Assembly: GCA_964505415.1 (NCBI GenBank)
Contig: CAZDHW010000002.1
Coordinates: 50,288-114,287, forward strand
Length of the DNA: 64,000 nt
Direction: 5' to 3'
Origin: DTDR01 sp964505415
GTDB lineage: Bacteria; Hydrothermota; Tepidihabitantia; Tepidihabitantales; DTDR01
Made by a program: the position numbers and the translations under genes. This document shows positions 1 to 6,439 of the stretch, piece after piece; position 1 is the stretch's first letter; each line of letters opens with the position of its first letter. The notes under the pieces were generated by a model. It did not search any database. It saw only the letters and a program-made list of their open reading frames with translations, and was not told the origin of the DNA.

Positions 1-659
1 ACTCCGCCACCTAAAAGGATTTTATCAACCTTAGGCAAGAGGTTTCTTATTACTCCCAATTTATCTGAGATTTTAGCACCGCCAATTATCAAAACTACTG
101 GTTTTTGAGGTTGTTCAAAAATCTTTTTTAGATTTTCCACTTCTTTCAAAAGTTGAAAACCAGCCCCTTTTTCTTTGATAAATTGAGTAATACCCACAAT
201 GGAAGCATGAGCTCGATGGCAAGTCGAAAAAGCATCGTTTACATAAACATCTATCTCTTTAGCTAATTCTTGAGCGAAATTTAAATCGTTTTTTTCTTCT
301 TCATCATAAAATCTTAAATTTTCTAAAAGATAAATCTCACCAACTTTTGCTTCCCTTTTGGCCTTTAAAACTTTTTCTCCTATACAATCATCTAAAAAAT
401 TTACTTTTTTATTTAAAAGTTTTGTTAAATGAATAGCTATAGGTGATAAAGAAAATTCACCTGTTTTTTTTCCTTTTGGACGGCCAAGATGGGAAGCAAT
501 AAAAATAGTGCACGGATAATTTAAAAGGTAATTTATAGTTTCTAAAGAAGCTTTAATCCGAGAATCATCAAGAATTTTCCCTTCTTTTAAAGGGACATTA
601 TAATCTACTCGTAAAAATATTTTTTTGTATTTTAAGTCGATATCTTTTATTGATTTCAT
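1..659 (-). CDS. pgk: Phosphoglycerate kinase, C-terminal part cut by the window edge
   Basis: Glycolytic enzyme moving phosphate between 1,3-bisphosphoglycerate and ADP in the cytoplasm. About 219 N-terminal codons are present, starting with ATG at 659 and running off the window. Family motifs are clear: RVDYNVPL near the start, ASHLGRPKG (substrate-binding His/Arg), NDAFSTCHRAHAS, and KVDKILLGGGV right at the edge. The start lies 8 bases after the gap stop codon, so gap and pgk form one glycolytic operon read from the promoter in front of gap. The identification is firm. Only the C-terminal nucleotide-binding half is missing, because of the window boundary. Confidence 0.96.
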   Translation of the reverse strand, partial: MKSIKDIDLKYKKIFLRVDYNVPLKEGKILDDSRIKASLETINYLLNYPCTIFIASHLGRPKGKKTGEFSLSPIAIHLTKLLNKKVNFLDDCIGEKVLKAKREAKVGEIYLLENLRFYDEEEKNDLNFAQELAKEIDVYVNDAFSTCHRAHASIVGITQFIKEKGAGFQLLKEVENLKKIFEQPQKPVVLIIGGAKISDKLGVIRNLLPKVDKILLGGG

Positions 660-667
660 ATTTTAAG

Positions 668-1678
668 TTATTTTAATTTTTGACCAACCAAACAAGCCAG
701 ATCCACCACTCGGCAAGAGTAACCCCATTCATTATCGTACCAACCATAAACCTTCACAAAATTTCCAGCGATTACTTCGGTTAATGTAGCATCAAAAATA
801 CAAGAATAAGGGTTACCAATAAAATCTTGAGAAACTAATTCTTCTTCCACATACTGAAGATATTTGTGCAAATAGGTTTCACTTGCTCTTTTAAAAGCTT
901 CGTTTACCTCTTCTTTTGTTGTTTTCTTTTCTACCTCGCAGGCAAGGTCAACAAGGGAAACGTTAGCTACTGGTACTCGTAAAGCAATGCCCGAAATTTT
1001 CCCTTTTAATTCTGGGAAAATAACACCTATCATTTTGGCGGCACCGGTAGAAGTGGGAATTATTGAGAGAGCACAGGCACGAGCCCGGCGAAGATCTTTA
1101 TGAGGAGCATCTAAAATTTTTTGGTCATTAGTATAAGCATGAACAGTCGTCATATAGCCGCGTTTAATTTTGAAATTTTCGTGAAGGACCTTTATTAATG
1201 GCAAAAGACAGTTAGTTGTACAAGAAGCGTTAGAAATGATGTGGTCTTTTTCTGGTTCATAATCATTTTCATTAATACCTAAAACGAAAGACTTAATTTC
1301 CTTTTCATCCTTGGGTGGAGCGGTTAAAATCACTTTTTTAGCCCCATTTTTAATATGATATTCTAATTCTTCTTTTTTCCGAAAAACTCCAGTAGCCTCA
1401 ATAACAATATCAACATTTAAATTACCCCAAGGTAAATTTTTAAGCTCTTTTTCGTTAAAAACTAAAATCTCTTTACCGTTAATAATTATTCGGTCTTCCA
1501 ATCCTTTAACTTGGTAAGGAACTTGACGATGAACCGAATCATATTTAAAAAGGTGAGCTAAAATTTTTCCATTAGCGATATCATTAATAGCTACAAATTC
1601 TAATTCTTTTCTTTCTAAACCAATTCTTAAAACTAATCGACCGATTCTTCCAAAACCATTTATCGCTACTTTTGCCAT
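668..1678 (-). CDS. gap: Glyceraldehyde-3-phosphate dehydrogenase
   Basis: NAD(P)-dependent glycolytic dehydrogenase, 336 residues, the usual family length. The N-terminus has the Rossmann motif NGFGRIGR, and the catalytic cysteine sits in SNASCTTNCL near residue 150. The C-terminal region has the conserved WYDNEWGYSCRVVDL. The ATG at 1678 is preceded by a strong ribosome-binding site (GGGAGGGG, complement of 1684-1691) and a clear promoter at 1707-1734. The gene heads a gap-pgk operon and is divergent from the ThyX-like gene, with which it shares an 80-base control region. Confidence 0.97.
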   Translation of the reverse strand: MAKVAINGFGRIGRLVLRIGLERKELEFVAINDIANGKILAHLFKYDSVHRQVPYQVKGLEDRIIINGKEILVFNEKELKNLPWGNLNVDIVIEATGVFRKKEELEYHIKNGAKKVILTAPPKDEKEIKSFVLGINENDYEPEKDHIISNASCTTNCLLPLIKVLHENFKIKRGYMTTVHAYTNDQKILDAPHKDLRRARACALSIIPTSTGAAKMIGVIFPELKGKISGIALRVPVANVSLVDLACEVEKKTTKEEVNEAFKRASETYLHKYLQYVEEELVSQDFIGNPYSCIFDATLTEVIAGNFVKVYGWYDNEWGYSCRVVDLACLVGQKLK

Positions 1679-1706
1679 ATTTACCCCTCCCTTATAATAA
1701 TCTTTT

Positions 1707-1734
1707 ATTATAAAGAAACTTGAAAAAAAATCAA
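1707..1734 (-). promoter_or_regulatory. Promoter of gap-pgk
   Basis: On the minus strand TTGATT (1729-1734), a 16-base spacer and TATAAT (1707-1712) lie upstream of gap, leaving a leader of about 22 bases with a strong ribosome-binding site. The -35 box falls inside the inverted repeat CTTGA-N7-TCAAG (1719-1735), which also contains the -35 box of the divergent thymidylate synthase-like gene. Confidence 0.7.
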
Positions 1735-1747
1735 GTTTTAGTATTCT
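1720..1747 (+). promoter_or_regulatory. Promoter of the thyX-like gene, near-leaderless
   Basis: TTGAAA (1720-1725), a 16-base spacer and TATTCT (1742-1747). The -10 box ends 8 bases before the ATG at 1756, so transcription should begin at or within two bases of the start codon. No ribosome-binding site is present. Confidence 0.6.
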
Positions 1748-1755
1748 ATTTAACT

Positions 1756-3144
1756 ATGAAGGTAATTCTTGCAGGTTATAATGTAGATATTAAGATTCTG
1801 AAAAAGATTTCTGAAAAATATAAAAAATTTTTGACTCCAGAAACTTTTTCTTGTGCCTATGCCCGTATTAGTCGTTACGATTTATCTGTTGACAAATTGA
1901 GAGAAAAAGCTTTAAAAGAGATTAAAGAAGCAAGAGAAACAAACAAGAGAATTATTTTTGAAATGGGACATTCTTCGGTTGCTGAGCACGCCGTTTTCAA
2001 TATCGATATTATTGAAATATCTCGTTTGGCGGTTGAGGAAGTTGAGCATTTTCGTTTGGCTTCTTATACAGAAAAATCGCAAAGATATGTGAAACTAAAA
2101 GAAGGTTTTTTTATCCCACCAGAAATAAAAAATAGTAAAATAGAAGAAAGATACAAAAAAATTGTAAAAAAATTATTTTTTACTTATGAAAATTTTATAA
2201 AAAAGGGAATACCAAAGGAAGATGCTCGTTATCTTTTGCCTTTAGCTACTTATACTCAATTAGGGATGACAGTAAATGCTCGCACTTTAGAATACATGCT
2301 AAGGAAATTTGCTGCTTCTTATCTATTAGAAATAAAAGAATTGGGGAGAAAAATTTTTAACAAAGTAAAAAGAGTTGCCCCATCCCTTTTGCGTTATTAT
2401 TTACCAACCGATTATGAAATAAAAACCAAGGAAGAATTAAAAAATCTTTTGCAAAAATTTTCTTATTTTATTTCTGAAAAAGAAGAAAAGGAAAATGTGA
2501 AATTAATTGCTCATTATAATAACGATTTAATCCCTAAAGCAATTTTGTATCCTTATTTTTCTAATCCTTTTCCTAAAAATTGGCAATTAAAAGAAGAAGA
2601 AAAACTTACCATCATTAAAAAAAGTTTAGAGTATTTAGAATTTTATGATGCAGTTTTGAGAGAATTTGAATTAGGATTTTTAGTTTTTGAAGTTATTCTC
2701 AGTGCGGCTGCTTTTGCTCAATTAAAAAGGCATCGTTTAATAACATTAATAACCCAGCCTTACAATTTGGATTTAAAATTTACTATTCCACCAACAATAA
2801 TTGAAAAAAATTTAGAAAAGGAATTTAAAGAAGCAGTAGCTGAAGTTGAAGAATTTTATGTTCTTTTAAGGGATAAATTAGATCCTTATAATGCTCAATA
2901 CATCCTAACCAATGCCCATCGACGAAGAGTGTTGGTAGGAGTAAATCCTCGGGAGCTTTATCATTTTTCTCGTTTAAGAGAAGATAAAGACGCCCAATGG
3001 GAGATAAAAATAATTGCCCAGAAAATGAGCCAATTGGCAAAAGAAAAAATGCCGGAAATATTTCTTCTTCTCGGCGGTAAAGATAAATATCCCGAAATAT
3101 ATTTTTCAGTTTATCAAAAATATCCCAAATTTTTTCCTAAATAA
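1756..3144 (+). CDS. Tandem ThyX-like (FAD-dependent thymidylate synthase family) protein
   Basis: ThyX enzymes make dTMP from dUMP using FAD and methylene-tetrahydrofolate. This 462-residue protein is about twice the usual ThyX length and looks like two ThyX domains in a row. The first half carries HSSVAEH (72-78), ASYTEKSQRY (102-111) and NARTLEYMLRK (about 175), but the usual RHR triplet before ASY is replaced by HFR. The second half carries RHR (325-327) and a substrate-binding-like ELYHFSRLREDKDAQWE (about 400-416), but lacks the HSSxxEH and SQRY motifs. I chose ATG 1756 rather than an in-frame TTG at 1720 because that TTG is the -35 box. Whether it makes dTMP is inferred. A related flavin-dependent nucleotide methylase is possible. 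Confidence 0.8.
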   Translation: MKVILAGYNVDIKILKKISEKYKKFLTPETFSCAYARISRYDLSVDKLREKALKEIKEARETNKRIIFEMGHSSVAEHAVFNIDIIEISRLAVEEVEHFRLASYTEKSQRYVKLKEGFFIPPEIKNSKIEERYKKIVKKLFFTYENFIKKGIPKEDARYLLPLATYTQLGMTVNARTLEYMLRKFAASYLLEIKELGRKIFNKVKRVAPSLLRYYLPTDYEIKTKEELKNLLQKFSYFISEKEEKENVKLIAHYNNDLIPKAILYPYFSNPFPKNWQLKEEEKLTIIKKSLEYLEFYDAVLREFELGFLVFEVILSAAAFAQLKRHRLITLITQPYNLDLKFTIPPTIIEKNLEKEFKEAVAEVEEFYVLLRDKLDPYNAQYILTNAHRRRVLVGVNPRELYHFSRLREDKDAQWEIKIIAQKMSQLAKEKMPEIFLLLGGKDKYPEIYFSVYQKYPKFFPK

Positions 3145-3200
3145 TATTTGAGTAAATAAAAACATAATAAAAATTATTTGATTTGTTCCAAATTTTGAAA

Positions 3201-3229
3201 TTGACTAATTTAATTCTTTTGAATATAAT
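3201..3229 (+). promoter_or_regulatory. Leaderless promoter of the porY-porX operon
   Basis: TTGACT (3201-3206), 17-base spacer, TATAAT (3224-3229), then only 5 bases before ATG 3235. The boxes are close to consensus and there is no room for a ribosome-binding site. Confidence 0.75.
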
Positions 3230-3234
3230 ATAAA

Positions 3235-4392
3235 ATGAAAATAAAATTAGGGAAGAGATTTCTGATTGTTTATTTTATTCTTATTTTTTTAATATTAACT
3301 GCTATATTTTTTATTATTTCTTCTTTCCTTTTTAAGAAGTTAGAAGAGGAAATAACTTTGCGTTCACGCATTTTTGCTAAGTACATGTCGAAAGTTCAAG
3401 AAGAAGATTTGGAAAGTAGCTCCTATGAATTAGACATAATTTTTGAAGAGGTGATTAAAAAAATTGATTTTCCTGTTGTTGTCATTGATGATAAAGGTGA
3501 AATTATTGCTTATCGGAATGTTGGTAAAAATCTAACTAAAGAAATATTAAAAAAGAAACTAGAACAATTAAAAAAAGAAAAACCGCCAATTCCTATTTTG
3601 GTTAATATTGGTGATACTACCAAATTTTTAGGTGAAATTTATTATGGTCTTTCGCCAACAGCTAGATTTGTTCGTTTTTATCCTTATTATCAAATTTTGA
3701 TTTTAGTTTTATTTATATTTTTGGGAATTTGGGCAATTTTTATTTATAAAAAAAGAGAAGAAGAAAAATTATGGACTTTTTTAGCAAAAGAAACTGCCCA
3801 CCAGATGGCAACGCCCCTTTCTTCACTGATTGGATGGCTTTTGGCGATTAAAGATAAAATTGAAGAAAAATATTACGAAGAGATGATCTTAGATATTCAA
3901 AAAATGGAAATGGTTTTGGAAAGATTCTCGCGTATCGGTTTACCCCCAAAATTGGAGAATTTACCAATAAAAGAAATTATTGAAAAAGTTTGCGAACATT
4001 TTAAAAGAAGATTGCCACCAAATATTCAACTGGTTTTAGATTTAAAAACCAATCCTTTATTACCTTTAGATGAAGTACTTTTTAATTGGAGTTTAGAAAA
4101 TCTTCTTAAAAATAGTATTGATGCTATTGGTTCTAATCCGGGTCGGATTGAAATCAAGGAGAATATTAATGATCGAAATTATGAAATTCAGATCATTGAC
4201 AATGGCGAAGGGATTGACAAAAAAATTAGAGGCAAAATTTTCAAAGCTGGTGTTACCAGTAAAAAATATGGTTGGGGTATTGGTTTATCGTTAGCCAAAA
4301 GAATTATTGAGGAATATCACTGCGGAAAATTATTATTAAGGGAATCAAAGAAAGGAAAAACAGTTTTTTCCATTATTTTAAAGAAAAAATGA
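3235..4392 (+). CDS. porY: Membrane sensor histidine kinase, PorY-like
   Basis: 385-residue two-component sensor kinase. Two membrane segments (about 8-32 and 150-171) flank a roughly 115-residue extracytoplasmic sensor region. The cytoplasmic part has the phospho-acceptor H189 in KETAHQMATPLSSL, the N-box LENLLKNSIDAI (N293) and ATP-lid glycines in DNGEGID (322-328) and YGWGIGLSLAKRI. Its stop overlaps the start of the next gene by 4 bases (ATGA), so the two are translationally coupled. Because the partner is a PorX-type response regulator/PglZ protein, I infer that this is the PorY counterpart, which in Bacteroidetes controls type IX secretion genes. The sensor region itself gives no hint of its ligand. 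Confidence 0.8.
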   Translation: MKIKLGKRFLIVYFILIFLILTAIFFIISSFLFKKLEEEITLRSRIFAKYMSKVQEEDLESSSYELDIIFEEVIKKIDFPVVVIDDKGEIIAYRNVGKNLTKEILKKKLEQLKKEKPPIPILVNIGDTTKFLGEIYYGLSPTARFVRFYPYYQILILVLFIFLGIWAIFIYKKREEEKLWTFLAKETAHQMATPLSSLIGWLLAIKDKIEEKYYEEMILDIQKMEMVLERFSRIGLPPKLENLPIKEIIEKVCEHFKRRLPPNIQLVLDLKTNPLLPLDEVLFNWSLENLLKNSIDAIGSNPGRIEIKENINDRNYEIQIIDNGEGIDKKIRGKIFKAGVTSKKYGWGIGLSLAKRIIEEYHCGKLLLRESKKGKTVFSIILKKK

Positions 4393-5900
4393 AAATCCTT
4401 TGGATTGATGATGAAATTGAACTTTTAAAACCTTTTATCTATTTTCTTAAAGAAAAAGGGTACGAAATAAAAGAAGTGAATAATGGCATTGAAGGTTTAA
4501 ATAAAATAAAAGAAGAAAATTTTGATTTAGTCTTTTTAGACGAGATGATGCCCGGTTTAGATGGTTTGGAAATTGCTCGGAAGATAAAAAATTATGATCC
4601 CAATATTTTTGTAGTGATGGTTACAAAAGTAAGTGACGAAGATTTCATTGATGAAGCCTATGCCAATTTGGTTGATGATTTTATCCTTAAACCTTTAAAT
4701 CCAGTCCAGATTTTGGCCGTAATTAAAAGGTTATTAGAAAAAAAAGAAATCTTTAAAGAAAACTTAGTGCGTGAGTATTTAAAAATTCTTTCCGGAACAA
4801 AAGATTTTGAAACTTTTGAAGAATGGTGTGATTTTTATCAACAATTGATAAAATGGCGAGAATATCTTAATCGATTTTCTTTAAATGATTTAAAAGAAAG
4901 TTACGAAGATATTTTAAAAGAGGGTAATGAAAATTTTGCTACCTTTATTGAGGAGAATTATTGTGATTGGTTAAAAAATAAAAAAGGGCCAATACTTTCT
5001 CACCAATTTTTTGAAAATTTTGTTAAGCCCCATTTGGATAAATTGCCTTTATACTGGATAATTTTTGATTCGCTCCGGCTTGATCAGTGGTATTTTCTTT
5101 ATAACATTTTGAAAGAACATTTTTTAATAAAACAGAATTTTTATTGTTCGATTCTTCCTTCAGCAACACCTTATGCTCGTAATGCTTTGTTAAGCGGTTT
5201 AACACCGAAAAAAATTTTTGAATATTATCCAGAATATTGGGTATTTACTGATGTTGGACAAAATCGCTACGAAGAACAGCTTTTTCAAAAACTCTTAGCT
5301 AGAGAAAGAATTTCTTTAAAATATTTTTATTTAAAAATTATAAGGATGGAAGACCTAATTGAGAAATTTGACTATCTTCTAAAGCCTGACGTTGGGATTG
5401 TGATAGTCATCATAAATTTTTTAGATTTTCTTATCCATTCAGCTCGGGAAACTTTGTTTATTAAAGAAATTGCTGAAAATGAAGATTCTTTGTTAGAATT
5501 TACTAAAATCTGGTTTAACTCTTCTTTAATTTTTCAATTTTTAAAAAAACTTAAAGAGAACGAGAGAAAAATAATTATTACTTCCGATCACGGATTTATT
5601 AAAGTGAAAAGGCCGACAATTATTTATGGAGGGCGAGAGATTTCGCCTAATCTTCGTTACAAATCAGGCGGTGGAATAACCATTGATAAAAAAGCTGCCT
5701 GGCTTTTAGAACCGAAGGAATTAGAATTGCCACAAGAATTTTTGGGTGAAAAATACGCCATTTGTAAAAGCGATTATTATTTTATTTATCCTACCAAACC
5801 TAAAGAATATGAAAAAATTTATAAATTGACTTATCAACATGGAGGTATTTCACTTCAGGAAATGATTTTACCGGTAGGAATTTTATACCCCCTTGATTAA
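4389..5900 (+). CDS. porX: PorX-like response regulator with PglZ domain
   Basis: 503 residues. The N-terminal receiver domain has the acidic pair D7/D8, phospho-acceptor D51, T79 and K101. A helical linker leads to a C-terminal PglZ (alkaline-phosphatase superfamily) domain with a full set of candidate zinc ligands: D227 in FDSLRLDQW, T260 in LPSATPYARN, D346 and H350, D400-H401 in TSDHGF, and H484 in YQHGGIS. This architecture and length match PorX, the Bacteroidetes T9SS regulator whose PglZ domain has been reported to hydrolyse signalling nucleotides. It has no DNA-binding domain. Adjacency to a histidine kinase and the presence of T9SS cargo in this window support the assignment. Confidence 0.87.
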   Translation: MKILWIDDEIELLKPFIYFLKEKGYEIKEVNNGIEGLNKIKEENFDLVFLDEMMPGLDGLEIARKIKNYDPNIFVVMVTKVSDEDFIDEAYANLVDDFILKPLNPVQILAVIKRLLEKKEIFKENLVREYLKILSGTKDFETFEEWCDFYQQLIKWREYLNRFSLNDLKESYEDILKEGNENFATFIEENYCDWLKNKKGPILSHQFFENFVKPHLDKLPLYWIIFDSLRLDQWYFLYNILKEHFLIKQNFYCSILPSATPYARNALLSGLTPKKIFEYYPEYWVFTDVGQNRYEEQLFQKLLARERISLKYFYLKIIRMEDLIEKFDYLLKPDVGIVIVIINFLDFLIHSARETLFIKEIAENEDSLLEFTKIWFNSSLIFQFLKKLKENERKIIITSDHGFIKVKRPTIIYGGREISPNLRYKSGGGITIDKKAAWLLEPKELELPQEFLGEKYAICKSDYYFIYPTKPKEYEKIYKLTYQHGGISLQEMILPVGILYPLD

Positions 5901-5921
5901 ATTTATAAATTTATTTATAAT
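5893..5921 (+). promoter_or_regulatory. Leaderless promoter of the hemerythrin gene
   Basis: TTGATT (5893-5898), 17-base spacer, TATAAT (5916-5921), 7 bases to ATG 5929. The -35 box overlaps the last codons of porX, giving the hemerythrin gene its own start site besides any read-through. Confidence 0.65.
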
Positions 5922-5928
5922 AAATTTA

Positions 5929-6438
5929 ATGCCTGAATTTACTTTTTTAGAAATTTTAAAAAAAGAACATTTTTTGATTGAAAGGGCATTACGAACCATG
6001 ACTCTTTTGATAGTCAAAGACCAGTATTTAGAAAGAGAATTTCAATTGGTTTACCAGATAATAAAAGATTTTGTAGAAGATAATCATTGTGCCAAAGAAG
6101 AAGAGATTTTATTTCCATTAATAAGAGAATACGAAATTGATGCCCAATTGGTGATGGTTAATGAGTCAGAAAAAAGAAAAGAAATTATTGAAACCTTGGA
6201 AAAAGGATTAAAAGATTTGGATAAAGAGAAATTTTTGGTAGGTTTACAAGATTTTATAGAAATTTTTGCTCGTCATATTTTTAAGGAAGAGGGTCTTATT
6301 TTTCCTGCCTGCGAAGCTCTTTTACCATCGGATATTAATGAAAAAATTGTTAAAGATTTTAAAGAATATGAAAGAGATAACAGGGATTATGATTATTTTC
6401 TAAAAATCGTTGAAGATTTAGAAAAGATTATTTTCTAA
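5929..6438 (+). CDS. Hemerythrin-domain protein
   Basis: 169 residues forming a predicted four-helix bundle of the hemerythrin HHE class, which binds a di-iron centre and typically senses or handles oxygen or reactive species. Candidate iron ligands are the histidine in LKKEHFLIERAL, the His/Glu motif in DNHCAKEEEILFPL and the HIFKEEGLIFP motif near residue 120. I took ATG 5929 as start. An upstream in-frame TTG at 5893 is part of the promoter -35 box. It lies directly after porX and directly before uvrA (1-base gap). An oxidative-stress role is inferred. Confidence 0.8.
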   Translation: MPEFTFLEILKKEHFLIERALRTMTLLIVKDQYLEREFQLVYQIIKDFVEDNHCAKEEEILFPLIREYEIDAQLVMVNESEKRKEIIETLEKGLKDLDKEKFLVGLQDFIEIFARHIFKEEGLIFPACEALLPSDINEKIVKDFKEYERDNRDYDYFLKIVEDLEKIIF

Positions 6439-6439
6439 A

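Noticed and set aside
1720..1755. In-frame TTG start 12 codons upstream of the thyX-like ATG
   Set aside because: That TTG is the -35 box of a well-spaced promoter and the added residues are not family-like. ATG 1756 gives a normal N-terminus.
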